Of a stretch of 64,000 nt of DNA, positions 42,518 through 53,023 are shown in pieces. A model generated the notes under the pieces. That model had not been told where the DNA came from, ran no database searches, and saw nothing but the letters and a program-made list of their open reading frames with translations. Each line of letters starts with the position of its first letter. The stretch's first letter is position 1. The position numbers were made by a program, and so were the translations under genes. Source of the stretch: Salisapilia sapeloensis (taxonomy: Eukaryota; Oomycota; Peronosporomycetes; Peronosporales; Salisapiliaceae). The stretch lies in NCBI GenBank assembly GCA_023334545.1, contig JAADVB010000010.1, positions 1 to 64,000 on the forward strand. Reading direction: 5' to 3'.

Positions 42518-43561
42518 TCAAGTAGCAAAAGCTTTTATACCTGCTCTGTTGAGCGATTGCTCGAAGGCGGGGAAGGATATGATTCGCCACATGAGTCTGA
42601 TTTATCCTAGAATGCAAACATGACCATGTAGATATAAGCACAGCATAAAGTAGATACATCGATATATATACCCTTCGGGCGCATCATTGGCTTTAGGCGA
42701 GAGCAAGGCAGTTGCCTCTTGTCCGTAATGGTCAGAGTACGCATCGAATGACTTGCAGAGATACTCTATCAACGAGTCAGTCGTGACGGAAGACAGCGCA
42801 GTGCAAAGCATGTTACCATTGTACAAAAAGCAAACACGAAAGGCCTTTATGAACGACTCCAAACTTTCAGTGCACTCGGCAGTCTCAATTTCTTTCAGAT
42901 GAGCACTGGCTTGCTGGAGTAACTGGACTGGAAAGTCACGACAATGCCACCATACCACTTGCTTAAAATCTTCAGATGTCAGCTCTAATCCAGTTCGGAT
43001 AAATTCACGTATGCATTTAAATCCAGGTTACCAAAGCAACGTACGGAGTTGTTGGTCAATGTCCGCGTAGGCATTTGCCAATAGAGCGATAAAAGCCAAT
43101 CGGTTGTGCATCGTTGCATTGATATAGTGAAAGGTCTGCTGCTCTACATTTCTACCGCTAACGATGTTTTCAAAATAGGCAACGATAAATGCAGCAGGCG
43201 CATCCGGCTCGAGCTCTTGGAGCTTTCTCACAAGATCTTCCAAGTAAAACTGGACACCTGACTGCTGCAAATAAAACTCGGAGGAATTGATTGCTGCCAT
43301 CGGTGGTCCCCGAGAGAGAGTGCGTGAGAATTTCAGTCTCTCCACGGCAGTCGAGCCCTCTTGGGGTCGCTGATATGAAGAAGAACAAGATTTCTCAGAC
43401 TGACTCTTGTCGTGGTTAATCAGTCTACATGCTTTTGCCAGCTTGCGTCCTGCTCGACCCCGAGTCATCTCGTAGCTACTAGTAGTTGCAGCAGGAGTAT
43501 CGGTATCAGCGGGAGACGTCATGACCGATCGTTTTACAATGCGATCATGAGAAGTCGTCAT
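42518..43561 (-). CDS. TPGS1: tubulin polyglutamylase complex subunit 1 (TPGS1)-like
   Basis: Exons 43561-43045, 42984-42672 and 42596-42518 encode 302 residues (animal TPGS1 ~290). Introns are 60 and 75 nt and phases agree. After a Ser/Thr/Lys-rich start the conserved N-terminal block is clear: FYLQQSGVQFYLEDLVRKL, LEPDAPAAFIVAYFENI. This is a RIIa/DPY30-like dimerisation segment of TPGS1. The second conserved part is FIKAFRVCFLYNGNMLCTAL. The third exon reads LMWRIISFPAFEQSLNRAG, typical of the family's end. The complex with TTLL1-type ligase adds glutamate chains to tubulin in axonemes and centrioles. The third exon's acceptor is the least certain point. Confidence 0.75.
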
Positions 43562-43829
43562 TGCTTCAATGAAACTTCAATATAACGGACACAAGTTGAC
43601 AAGACTGTGCTTGATTTCATTGACATCCATAACAATTCAAGTCGAAAACTACTACTTCTCAGTGACGACCATCAATGCCGAAATCAAGCGCTCGTGCCAT
43701 AATCTTGACGCGTAGGACTCGAAAGCACCGTAATGTCGGCGTTGTCACGCGAAGCCGGTTGGCGACGAACGAGCACTCTCGGGCGAGTGTCTGTGGATGG
43801 TTTGCTGTGATTGTATTTGACATCAGTAC

Positions 43830-44651
43830 CTACAATAAACAAATTTGCCCTACAAAAGAAACATACTGTTCAACGAACCCAATGCGAATCATCCACACGA
43901 TCAGGATACCAGCGAGCAATCCTGCTCCTTCCGCTGCGCATGCCTTCATGGCTTCATACCTGCCTGTCTTATCAGGATCCAGGCCCAAAGGCTTCACGAC
44001 GACAGCAAACAACCACCAAATGGTTGTAATCGCTAGGATTGGTTCGTTTCCGACTAGCAAGCCCAACATCGCAATGATTAAGACGGCCACGAGCATGCTC
44101 ACGTACGTAGGTAGCGAGAGCGTCGAATGATACATCGTTTGGAGCATCACGGCGTTTTGAATTGTGACGATTGCATTGACCCATCCAAAGTAGACAGCGA
44201 CGGGCAGATCATTGCAGATGTATTGTGACCATCCAGCAGCACCTCCCGACGGGTTGTCCTTTTCCGCGATCGTAACTGTATAAAGCACGAGTACCGCAAA
44301 CCAGAGGATGTAGAGAGAAACGGCCGCTACTTGTATGTGGTCGTAGACAGTCGACAACACCCAAGTGATGTTTGTGAGACAAGCAACAGCAAACCAGAAA
44401 CGTAGGCGGTTTGGTCGTACCGCGTTTGCGTACAAGGAACACTCAGGGTAAAAGACGTCGATGAGGACGAACAGCGTGAGGAAGAAGTAGACGATGAACC
44501 ATATAGCATAGGCGAAAGTGTCGGGGGAGATTGGAGTATCTGCATCGTGTGTCGATTCCAGCAGAGTTTTCGCATAGAGGGCGTTCGTGGCGACCTGAGC
44601 GACGTAGAGCACGACGTTCAGCATTGCCATGTATGGCGCGTCCATATCCAT
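43830..44651 (-). CDS. tandem multi-pass membrane protein A (TspO/MBR-like type)
   Basis: 273 residues from the ATG at 44651; an in-frame TTG at 44753 would add 34 residues unlike its paralogues. About eight hydrophobic helices. Shared family landmarks are TPISPDTFAYAIWFIVYF in the second helix region, the DVFYPECS loop, LTNITWVL, and DLPVAVYFGWVNAIVTI. The pattern PITPxxYAFAIWGxIY ... YFxW resembles bacterial and algal proteins annotated as tryptophan-rich sensory/TspO-like. That assignment is from memory of motifs, and ligand and transport role are unknown. It is the downstream-most of four paralogues on the minus strand, 153 bases from copy B. Confidence 0.75.
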   Translation of the reverse strand: MDMDAPYMAMLNVVLYVAQVATNALYAKTLLESTHDADTPISPDTFAYAIWFIVYFFLTLFVLIDVFYPECSLYANAVRPNRLRFWFAVACLTNITWVLSTVYDHIQVAAVSLYILWFAVLVLYTVTIAEKDNPSGGAAGWSQYICNDLPVAVYFGWVNAIVTIQNAVMLQTMYHSTLSLPTYVSMLVAVLIIAMLGLLVGNEPILAITTIWWLFAVVVKPLGLDPDKTGRYEAMKACAAEGAGLLAGILIVWMIRIGFVEQYVSFVGQICLL

Positions 44652-44804
44652 GCCTCTGATCAATGTGCTTTCTTGCCGAATGAGGATCGATCGGGGTGGA
44701 TCTGGAAGAAGAATGGGACGAGACGAATATCGTTGGCAAAGAAAAGAATTCAAACAACTAAAGGTCTCTATTTGGAAAGGCTCAAGTACTTTTACCTGAA
44801 ATAT

Positions 44805-45677
44805 CTACACACTACATGTAAGGGCTCCATAGTCCTGCATCTCAACCGTGCTCAAACGCTGTGGCTTCGCCTTGACTGGAGGAGAGAGCAGTCGCTTTAC
44901 ACACGCCGACGTAATCCCTGCGATGAGCAACACCATGATAATACCACTCGCAAACGCAGCGCATGCCTGTACTTTAGCCTGCTTTTCCTTATCTGTATCA
45001 ACGGTGGGTGAGCTGGCTATATCGAGTAGCATCCACGCCACCACCATACCTAGCACCGGGTCTTCGGCAAACGAAATGGCGCAAAGTGCCATTACAACGA
45101 TTGCTCCAAGTAGGAGCAAGTAGGTCGGCACAGAGATGGTCTCGGTGTTTTTCGACATCCAGTCGTCGTAGAGCTGGATGGCGGTTGCCCAGCTCACGAC
45201 TGTGAGCACAGACGCCCAGGCAAAGTAGAGGCGGATGCCGAGTTCACTGAATATCCGCCGTCGCCAGTCAAACTCGGGACTTGCGAATTTCACAGCTTTG
45301 GACACCACAAATAAGTACAGTAGCGACAAAATGAGCCACAAAATAGACATGTGCAGTGCTCCGAGCGCAACGAAATCATGCTGGGCGAGGACTCGCCAGA
45401 AGATGTTGACGGCACAACTCGCTCCGAACGCGATGCGTAGCATATTTGGCTGATCAGCGTCCTTGAAGAATGACAATGATGGCCATACGCAGTCCACAAT
45501 GATGGTGCTTATCAACAAAACGTGCACGAGCACAGCCACATCGAAAGTGGATGCCGACGGTGTCAGCAGCGTCTTGTTATCGACAATAACGTTTTTCTGG
45601 AAAGACAGGACTCCCAAGTAGGTAAATGCGAGCTGGCAAGAAAGCAGCACGAGGTTGAGGTACGATAGAACTGCCAT
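44805..45677 (-). CDS. tandem multi-pass membrane protein B (divergent paralogue)
   Basis: Single exon, 290 residues. Same layout of about eight helices, with NIFWRVLAQHDF matching the NITWVL block of copy A and IRLYFAWASVLTVVSWATA matching the YFxW helix. The proline-rich entry to helix 2 has lost its usual form (LLTPSASTFDVAVLVHVLLI instead of PITPxxYAFAIWxxIY), so this is the most diverged member at that site. The C-terminal tail is basic then acidic (PVKAKPQRLSTVEMQD). It may have a changed or reduced function. A 1.5 kb gap separates it from copy C. Confidence 0.75.
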   Translation of the reverse strand: MAVLSYLNLVLLSCQLAFTYLGVLSFQKNVIVDNKTLLTPSASTFDVAVLVHVLLISTIIVDCVWPSLSFFKDADQPNMLRIAFGASCAVNIFWRVLAQHDFVALGALHMSILWLILSLLYLFVVSKAVKFASPEFDWRRRIFSELGIRLYFAWASVLTVVSWATAIQLYDDWMSKNTETISVPTYLLLLGAIVVMALCAISFAEDPVLGMVVAWMLLDIASSPTVDTDKEKQAKVQACAAFASGIIMVLLIAGITSACVKRLLSPPVKAKPQRLSTVEMQDYGALTCSV

Positions 45678-47164
45678 CGTCGAGTTCTAGTGGCGCTGAG
45701 CGTCGGTATCTACACAGCTTGATTTGTGTGAACGCTTTACAGTGTATATCGCTATTATTTCGGACGGGTATTTTCTACGGAAAATGGCAGGAAGCGCGTC
45801 AAGTAAATCGAGATGCTATAGAGTTAGTACAAAATCTGAAGCCACCACGAACGGGCACTGAAACGGCAGTATCAGCGTGTTTCATGGTATCCAGCTCTTA
45901 GTTCGCTTTCTTAGACTCTTCTCCTGTGAAGGCGAAATTAGCAGTCGATATGCGCTAGTAGGCTTCATGATTGCAATAACTTTTTTGATGAAGTAACGAC
46001 GATGGACACCTTATCTTCAAACAGATCACTTGCTTCTGCTGTTGCCTCGAAAAGTCCTAATTCTTTATCGCCCTTGCCGAGCTTAATTCGATCAAAATGT
46101 ATTGGCTGAATGCCAGAGCCAAGAACCTTTAGTCAACTCTTCTATCTTTCGAGCAACTTGTAGTCACTACATTCCTAGGTTACCATGCTGCTTTCATTGA
46201 GTGGATCATAATTGCATCGGAGGAAGCAAAGGCGGAAATAAACATCTACTACCATCAAGGATTAGTTTATTTGCTGTGTGTAACTCATAGTTTTGGTATG
46301 GACTTGCAAGCACGTTGTCAGCCGAGTAGTGAGCTAAGCATAAAGCATCACGACAAACATATATCTTCAGCATCTCTAATTTTGCTATTAACGCAAAGCA
46401 GTAAGCAATATCACTACATAAATCGTTGCACCAGAATCTACTGATAACAAGTACATATTGGTCATCGTTTGAACCTTTAGCAAATAAAAACATATCTCGA
46501 GCATGCTCTAGAATGTCCTCATGACCATCTCTGTAGTAGTGATTCAATCGTCTTCTCACAGCAAAGTTACAATTCCAAAGAGCGTGTGATGTGCTGCTAG
46601 AAGCAGATAAACGACAGTAAGAGGTCGACTATCATAAAACGTACCTATATTTGATTTGGCGTTGCTGTAGATCCCACAAGTACTAGATACTATGCGAAAT
46701 CCTCAGCAGCTCAAATGTCAACTGAACTACAAACTGATAGTTTATGGAGGTGCATAAAGCAGATGAAAGGCACCAAAAAGATATCTGTCTCTTTATATAG
46801 CATTTTCGATACTACTCTAGGTTTCCGGACCAATGATTGCATTCAAGTGCAAGAAACAGCACGTGGCCTTATCCACATTGGCCCAGTTCATGATATGTTA
46901 CTAAACACGAAGCACCTATTTCAAAAGAAATTGTGCATACATTCATAATCACAGTTGGCTCGCTCTAGATGCCTGGGCTGTTGTCTTTGTATATGGGATT
47001 GGCCAAAGCGCTCGAAAAGGTATGCTACAGGAACCAAAAGACCATCGAAGAGAAAGCAGAGCATCAAAGATACAGCACAGATAACGCAACGAACCTACTA
47101 ACTATACGTCAATGTATTTCAGCATTAAAGACACTACTACCCGCTTGTAAACGCACAACTTTAT
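45678..47164. other. 1.5 kb gap inside the membrane-protein array
   Basis: No supportable gene. A 117-codon minus-strand frame (46206-46559) and a 77-codon plus-strand frame (46715-46948) have no recognisable domain, signal peptide or match to the flanking paralogues. The stretch could hold a lost fifth paralogue, but no array motif (ITPxxY, YFxW) was found in any frame. Confidence 0.45.
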
Positions 47165-48037
47165 CTATGAAGAGGCAGCCGCAGCTGCTCCATAACGATG
47201 CACTTCGATGCGATTGACATTTCTTAATGGTTCATGCAGCATCTTGGCTCGATCCTGCTGTAGCACTTGGACAAATCGACATAGGAACACAAGAGGCACT
47301 GCACAGGCTAATACAAGACAACACACAAGAGCAGATATTTGAACCTGCATAGTCACGTCATTTAGCGCTGATGACACAGCCAGCTTCTTCCACACCAAGG
47401 ATATCAACGTCCACATGGTCATACTTAAAAAGCTCAAATCTGCGTCCTTTGCTAATGCATACAGTGCTGCGCAGCAGAGTAGGACTGTGTAACCAACGTA
47501 GCATGCTGGATGGATGTATCTGTTAAGCGATGTCTGAGCAGAGACGGCAAAGGTACCAGGAGCGATACTGGCCGAAACCCAAGCAAAGTAGGTGGTAATC
47601 GCCATTTCACTCATCCAGAGTCTGGTAAAGGCGCCTCCATGGGCTCTCCTGCATAGCATGATGTGTCTATACAGAATAAAGAGCAGTGCCCACATGACAA
47701 GTGATGCGAAGGAAGCGCTGTGTACATAATTGTTTGCCAAGAATATCACCCATGCAATGTTGGCGACGCAAGCGCCTGCAAAGCACAGTCGAAGTCTGTT
47801 CTGAGAGTCCTTTGCGTGAGCGAAAAAGGAGTTGGCGGGTGAAGTGCAGTCAATGGCGACGCAGCAGAAGAGCAGGATGTAGATCCAGTACCAGATACGG
47901 AAGACATAATAAGCTGGTGTAATCGGTGTCTCATACTCGTAGCCATAAAGCAAAGGGACATTCTCATAGCGAACGAATACGCCTACAAAACCCAGGACGC
48001 TAGAGACGCCTGCGTTTCCCAATGACAGCGCTCGCAT
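47165..48037 (-). CDS. tandem multi-pass membrane protein C
   Basis: Single exon of 290 residues starting MRALSLGNAGVSSVLGF. Family landmarks are TPITPAYYVFRIWYWIYILL, the DCTSPANSFF loop, VANIAWVIFLANNYV and MAITTYFAWVSASIAPG. Seven to eight helices end with FLCRFVQVLQQDRAK and an Ala-rich tail. The helices carry several extra Cys (CCLVLACAVPLVFLC) compared with copies A and D. The gene is 114 bases downstream of copy D on the same strand, with no sign of pseudogenisation. Confidence 0.75.
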   Translation of the reverse strand: MRALSLGNAGVSSVLGFVGVFVRYENVPLLYGYEYETPITPAYYVFRIWYWIYILLFCCVAIDCTSPANSFFAHAKDSQNRLRLCFAGACVANIAWVIFLANNYVHSASFASLVMWALLFILYRHIMLCRRAHGGAFTRLWMSEMAITTYFAWVSASIAPGTFAVSAQTSLNRYIHPACYVGYTVLLCCAALYALAKDADLSFLSMTMWTLISLVWKKLAVSSALNDVTMQVQISALVCCLVLACAVPLVFLCRFVQVLQQDRAKMLHEPLRNVNRIEVHRYGAAAAASS

Positions 48038-48151
48038 GTCAATTTGGACCTTGGTCCCGTTGAGACTGATTAGACAACAAAAGCGTCGGGAAATAAAAGA
48101 ATAAAAAAGACAGACTAAAAGGGAATGTACCGCGTAGGTACCACGTTAAGC

Positions 48152-49006
48152 TTAGCTGCCATAGTAGATCGTTTCCTGGTTCTTGTCGCTCATGAGCGGA
48201 CGTGCAGTGGAAGGAGTCTTCTTTGTGCTGTGACGCTTCATGCAGTGATGGAGCAGCACGACGACACTGTAGCACAAGATGATCGAAGCACAGACAAGGG
48301 CGCAAGTGTGTACCTTCACAAGCAAACCTTCCGCATCTACTGAAGCGTCAATTGGCTTGCGATAGATACCAATGAGTGCCCACGCTGCTGTCAGTCCGAA
48401 CGCAATATCCGTCGCATAAGTCAACGCTGTGATCGTCGCGACACACAGCACTGCGAGGAAACCAATGTAGACGCCAACGTTGAGGTAACCTCCAGCAATA
48501 TCCTGTCCGGTAACAGAAAAAGAGATCAATGTCGCAGCCGTCGTCCAAGCAAAGTAGACGGTAATGGCCAATTCACTGCACCAGAGCCGAACGGATTTCA
48601 TGGACATTCCACTGTCCCTCCTTCCGGCGAGGACGTGCGCATATAGCAGCAAGAGCTGGAACCACAAGAGTACGATACAAGCAGTTGCGAGATTGACGAA
48701 ACCAGAAGTAAAGAGTACGATCCAACCTCCATTGAAGATGCACGATGCACCAAAGATCATACGGAGGACGTTCGGGTGCTTGGCGTTGTAGAAAATGGAA
48801 AAGGAGGAGCATCCGCAGTCGACAATGACAAAAACAGTGAGCAGTAGATAGATGAAGCCCCAGATCGCGAACGCATACGGCGCGGGGGTGATGGGCGTAG
48901 TATGCTCCTCGCTCATCGGTTTAATTTTGGCCGAGTAGTGGCTGTTTACATAAAGCTGTGCTCCGTACAGCACGGCATTGACCCATGCGAGTGGCTCAAC
49001 TCCCAT
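48152..49006 (-). CDS. tandem multi-pass membrane protein D
   Basis: Single exon of 284 residues and the best match to the family consensus: TPITPAPYAFAIWGFIYLLL, then DCGCSSFSIFYNAKHPN, CIFNGGWIVLF, and LAITVYFAWTTAATLISF. About eight helices and a basic cytosolic tail (CMKRHSTKKTPS) are present. The first residues (MGVEPLAWVNAVLYGAQLYVN) align with the start of copy A (MAMLNVVLYVAQV), which supports both chosen starts. It may be the ancestral copy of the array, which is inference from its regular motifs. Function unknown. Confidence 0.75.
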   Translation of the reverse strand: MGVEPLAWVNAVLYGAQLYVNSHYSAKIKPMSEEHTTPITPAPYAFAIWGFIYLLLTVFVIVDCGCSSFSIFYNAKHPNVLRMIFGASCIFNGGWIVLFTSGFVNLATACIVLLWFQLLLLYAHVLAGRRDSGMSMKSVRLWCSELAITVYFAWTTAATLISFSVTGQDIAGGYLNVGVYIGFLAVLCVATITALTYATDIAFGLTAAWALIGIYRKPIDASVDAEGLLVKVHTCALVCASIILCYSVVVLLHHCMKRHSTKKTPSTARPLMSDKNQETIYYGS

Positions 49007-49323
49007 CTTCCGTTAATAGAATGAAACTGCGTGGAGATCTTCCGCAGACCTCGTTCCAGTTCGGTCTTCTTTGTGTTTTCTTCCCGGAAGAATAGCTTCT
49101 GAAATGGGCCTAAATTTCTAGGATCAACTACCATCATTCCTCGCCTTTGTGCCCGCTCAAGCGTTATGGTATTTGCATATCGCACAGGATCAGCGCGCTC
49201 CCTCGCACGGATGAGTGTTCACTCTTAGCTTCCCCATACTTAGCGCGTATTTGATGACACGGTTGAATAAATCACGGATTCTTTTCTCAACTTGAGACTT
49301 GCTAAAAATTGACTTGGGCTGAT
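49007..49323. other. divergent promoter region
   Basis: 317 bases between the start of membrane protein D (minus) and the small membrane protein at 49324 (plus). No gene; both promoters should be here. Confidence 0.4.
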
Positions 49324-49758
49324 ATGTACACCAGGATTCCGTCCATCTATCTCTCGTTGGTAATCTTACCCATCTCTTTCTGCATTTCCATGTACGTCCT
49401 GGGCTTCCTGCTGCTGGTGTTATCCAACAGCTTGCGACTCGCGCCAGCGTACTTGACCGAGCTGACAGAAGAGGCGCGTAGTAACAGAAACGAGGCAGCT
49501 CTCTTGGCGATTTTGCAAAGGGCGCATCCTGTTCCGCGTCGAGTCACGCCATCCATCCCGACGTCGATGCAACTACAGCTCTTTGCAAGGCGCAAGTGCA
49601 AGAGAGAGCAGTCAGTGAAACATTCCGAAAACCCTTTTGGCCTGTCTGCAGACGAACGCAAGTCGGTCAGCCGGCAGGCGGTTGAAATTCGAGGATGCCA
49701 TCTCCAGCTGATGCGTAGAACAATTGCACAAATGCGAGGGGGCGATACACAGGGCTAG
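49324..49758 (+). CDS. small hypothetical protein with one N-terminal membrane helix
   Basis: 144 residues from the ATG at 49324; an in-frame TTG at 49309 was not preferred. A long hydrophobic stretch (IYLSLVILPISFCISMYVLG) at the N-terminus could be a signal anchor. The remainder is soluble and basic, with ELTEEARSNRNEAALLAILQ and RRKCKREQSVKHSENPF. No family is recognised. The gene is plausible from composition only, and an additional upstream exon is possible. Confidence 0.45.
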   Translation: MYTRIPSIYLSLVILPISFCISMYVLGFLLLVLSNSLRLAPAYLTELTEEARSNRNEAALLAILQRAHPVPRRVTPSIPTSMQLQLFARRKCKREQSVKHSENPFGLSADERKSVSRQAVEIRGCHLQLMRRTIAQMRGGDTQG

Positions 49759-50135
49759 GGCGGGAAACTTGATGGCTACACGCTGTGAAAAGGTGTAGTA
49801 CTTCAGTCGATCACATTGAAATCCGGACTAACGTCACGCTTGATGACAGGCGTAGAATTGACACACCGTGCGTGAGGAACAAGAACCAAGTTCGATGGAT
49901 GTTTCTTATGAAGATGCGAAAAGTAGATCTGTAGTCGATCGGATATGAGTCTCGATGCTATGCATTATTCACATGCACGCCGTGCAAATATATCACCGGC
50001 ATCCACAGGAATAAGATCGTCTCTACCATCATGGCTTCACGACAATCATAACCTTATTCGAATGCAATACCAAGTCCAAAAATACAAAAGTGCACAGTAC
50101 TTTGATTCACAAATAACGTCGAGTCCGAAGGATTC
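49759..50135. other. intergenic region, nothing recognised
   Basis: 377 bases between the stops of two convergent genes. Only short frames and no repeats. Confidence 0.4.
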
Positions 50136-50801
50136 TTAAACTATGGTCGCGCGAAGACTAGAGTTACGCGTCTGCGCATCTGCTGGTGTCTCCATGAGTG
50201 TGCAAAAGATCGCTAGTTCATCATGCGCGAGGCCGAGTGGCGCTTCCTCCAACTTTGTCGGTGTAAAGTCGGGTGCTCGACTCGTCTCCCCCTGCGCCTC
50301 GTGCTTCACGCTCCTGGATTTCACCGTCTTGCGCGTCTTGTTTTTGACGGCGCTATCGTCAACGGACGAGTGGTGGTCTAGCTCTGATTCAGGGCTTGAT
50401 CGCATCAAGCGCTTCTTCCGGTCTAACTTTTTCTGATTGAAATTCGCCTTCTCGCGATGGAACTCGCACAATTTGTGCAGCTTGCCATTGCGTTTAACGG
50501 CCTGCATGTTAGGACACTTGCCTGTCCGGTAGCCACACATCCGTGGCGTGACATCGCTTTCAGACTTGTCGCGACTGCGTTTGCGGCTAGGAGCCGAATC
50601 AAACGACGAGAGGGAGGACGAGGATGCATTGCGTGAAAGGGGTTGCATGAAATCCGGCGGAAAATAGTCAAAGTGCTTCATGTCGACGGCCATGCCGGCG
50701 GCTAAGATGGAGCTTTCCGGGGCAGTGGCGTCCGTGGGGGAAAAGAGGCCATCGTTGAAGTTCATGGACGAAAGCAGGCGTACTTCGTGCTTCACTGTCA
50801 T
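50136..50801 (-). CDS. oomycete protein with a short Cys/His motif, nuclear-type
   Basis: Single exon of 221 residues from the ATG at 50801 (MTVKHEVRLLSSMNFNDG); the longer frame begins with GTG. A basic, putative nuclear localisation stretch (SRKRSRDKSES) precedes the conserved core CGYRTGKCPNMQAVKRNG-x-x-HKLCEFHR, which has C-x(6)-C and C-x-x-H spacing suitable for binding one metal ion. It is followed by EKANFNQKKLDRKKR. This core recurs in several oomycete proteins of unknown function. Ser/Thr and Lys-rich flanks suggest a nuclear regulator. No link to the WRKY19-like repeats beyond general composition. Confidence 0.65.
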   Translation of the reverse strand: MTVKHEVRLLSSMNFNDGLFSPTDATAPESSILAAGMAVDMKHFDYFPPDFMQPLSRNASSSSLSSFDSAPSRKRSRDKSESDVTPRMCGYRTGKCPNMQAVKRNGKLHKLCEFHREKANFNQKKLDRKKRLMRSSPESELDHHSSVDDSAVKNKTRKTVKSRSVKHEAQGETSRAPDFTPTKLEEAPLGLAHDELAIFCTLMETPADAQTRNSSLRATIV

Positions 50802-51639
50802 ACTGATTGAAATGTTCGACTTGAGAGGCAAGATGGAAAAAGATGAATGAGGAGATGTAGTCGTGTGCAAAGGGAGGGGATGGGCTTGTAGACGTAAAAC
50901 CTCCGGCTCTTTCCTCAAGAGTGGGACCTGGAAAGACTCACGCGACACCTGTCACGGACGAGATCATGCATAGTTACTGACAATTGACTGGTCATGATTT
51001 TTACAGAGACAATCAAACGGACTGCTGGAAGTACGGAAAAGCTGGTAGGATACCCTTGGGCGAATTTCCATCCTTTTGTCAAACACCTTCCGGCCAAGTT
51101 TCTGCCGTGCCCCGTGCGAGGACGAGGGTCGCGGCAACCCTTCGCGTGACATGCAGTAACTTGGCGATGACAAAGACCGCTTGGCTGTCTACGAAAAGCC
51201 CCTGTCTATCGGTTGAGGATTTTGATCCATAACGCATCATTCGATCGATCAGCGCGGTGTTACCTATCGCAGCATCCTGGAGGTGCAACTCACGGCAGAT
51301 TTAATCTTCACCAACCGGCGAAAAAACGTTCACGTAGACGAAAACAGTCTTAGTCAATGGCTTCTTTCCTTACTCTTACATGGCTTCCGTTTGGTCTTTG
51401 TCAACGTAGCTTTCGTGCCGCTAGGTCACAGCGCAGAGTCGTGCAACGCAGTCCAGCCAGGATGTAAAGGACCTGTACAATCTGCTGGATGTGGTGCTCG
51501 ATACCATTTGCTGCATGGAGCGCAGTCGATAAAATCCGCTCGTGGGTTTCCCGCAAGTCCCACTGGATCCGCTCCGTGCCGCATTGTTACTCGCTTCTAT
51601 TCCATCATCAGCTCCGTGTTGAGCAAGTACGCCGGCGAG
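50802..51639. other. intergenic region with non-decisive open frames
   Basis: 838 bases. On the plus strand several frames are open at once between 51040 and 51660, so openness there says little. One frame reads DQRGVTYRSILEVQLTADL then a hydrophobic segment, but stops and the lack of splice signals prevent a gene call. Confidence 0.4.
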
Positions 51640-51900
51640 TCATTTTCCACTTGAGTCGTCTGCGCTAGGTAATCGGATATCCAAGAGATTGTGACAGTGC
51701 GGACACTCCTCGTCTGCCTCGTCAAACGCCAGTAAGGACTTACGGAACGGACGCCGGCATCGCTTGCAAAAGAACGCGAGCTCCGACGCGGCCTCAATGG
51801 CGTGGTCACTCAGCTCAAAGTGGCATTCACTACAGTCAAACCAGCGCTGGCAACACGGCGCTTGGAAAGCGCATTGGACATTCCCAATGTGCCTGCACAT
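51640..51900 (-). CDS. small CHY-type zinc-finger-like protein
   Basis: 86 residues. An in-frame stop lies upstream of the ATG at 51900, so the N-terminus is secure unless there is an upstream exon. Cys/His spacing is C-x-x-H ... APCCQRWFDCSECHFELSDH ... FFCKRC ... EECPHC, the layout of CHY zinc fingers, which bind several zinc ions. Small proteins of this family include fungal Hot13, which acts in the mitochondrial intermembrane space, and other members work with ubiquitin ligases. Which applies here is unknown. The CHY tyrosine is replaced by Ile. Confidence 0.6.
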   Translation of the reverse strand: MCRHIGNVQCAFQAPCCQRWFDCSECHFELSDHAIEAASELAFFCKRCRRPFRKSLLAFDEADEECPHCHNLLDIRLPSADDSSGK

Positions 51901-51983
51901 GGTACCTCTCGACTTTCGCAAGAACTTGATCTATTTTCAATCCCGTCTCTTCCACCGTTTCACAATCCTCTCGCACGCCGACT

Positions 51984-53023
51984 ATGCTCACGCCCGAAAG
52001 TTTCTACTCGAAGGCGCACGAACTTGACATCGACCTTGCACTTGAGCCCTTTCTTATTCCGCTAGTCCATGAAGCCTTGATAGCGCCATTACCTCCGCAT
52101 TGGACCTCGATCACATCATCGCGGTATACGAATCAGCTCACTAGGGAAGAGGTGACTACTCGACCTACGCATGACTATTACTTAAGCGAGGCTAACCGCA
52201 TTCGAATGGAAAACCAAGATGGAGCATCGACTGGATGGGTAGCATTTGGTTCTCAAGATACCAAGTACTACTATGACTTTGTGACGCAACGCGAACAATC
52301 GAAACGTCCGAATGCTGTCGTGCACAATGACGATAACCTTCCCGTTCAGGCCGAAGCTGACCCGCAGACCTTTGTCCATGCGCCTCTCATACATGCGAAG
52401 CCTTCGTACCCAAAGTATGTTGCACTCATAATCTAGTCACAGGCATTCATGGATGCAAGCGTAATTTCGATTGTACTTGTTTCAGAATCGAGGAACTAGA
52501 CATTCTGTGCTTCCACTCTTGGTGGAACGAGTCGACGCAGAGCACAGGCACGCAAAGACGCAGTCTGTGTCTCTACTTTTCCGTTTCCACTGGTCAGTTC
52601 CAAGTCATCATCGACGACTCCGACCACTGTCTTACGATTTCGCATCTCGTCACTTTGGTCGGGCAGCGTCTCGTGACAGCTTGGGATCTCTACGTCGGGG
52701 CGAGACTGTCTGTTCTCGGCAAGAAGACGACGCTTCGGCAAGCGTCATCCGTCACTCGCCAATGGCTATTGCACCATGAAGGCAAATTCAGCCGTGTAAA
52801 GGACAGACTGCGCCAAGAGCTCCTGAAATGCGACCCAAAGCACAGCCGCGAGTACGTGTACGACAAGAACGAGCTAAAATTGGCGAAAGACACGATTTGC
52901 TTGCGAAGCATATTAAAAGACATTCAAACCTGGCAAGAGCGCTTAGCTTGTACACAGCCCCAAGTAGCAGCAAAACTCTGCCTACCCGTTCAAGCTCATC
53001 TAGACAGCTTTTGTAATGAATAG
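51984..53023 (+). CDS. CEP164-like WW-domain protein
   Basis: Exons 51984-52414 and 52486-53023 encode 322 residues; the junction (CCCAAA|GTATGT ... TTTCAG|AATC) keeps phase over 71 nt. The start (TPESFYSKAHELDIDLALEP, then PLVHEALIAPLPPHWTSI) parallels the N-terminus of CEP164, where helices precede a WW domain (APLPxxW). A second conserved block follows in exon 2: EELDILCFHSWWNES, then LCLYFSVSTGQFQVIIDDSD. It ends with a helical region. CEP164 is a distal-appendage protein needed for basal-body docking in cilia. Length here is far shorter than animal CEP164, so orthology is uncertain and the link is by the N-terminal module only. Confidence 0.6.

Noticed and set aside
46206..46559. 117-codon minus-strand frame inside the membrane-protein array
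   Set aside because: No motif of the array and no recognisable domain. AT-rich composition allows chance openness.
51283..51654. 123-codon plus-strand frame
   Set aside because: Two or three frames are open over the same bases, no clear splice signals, and no recognisable domain.
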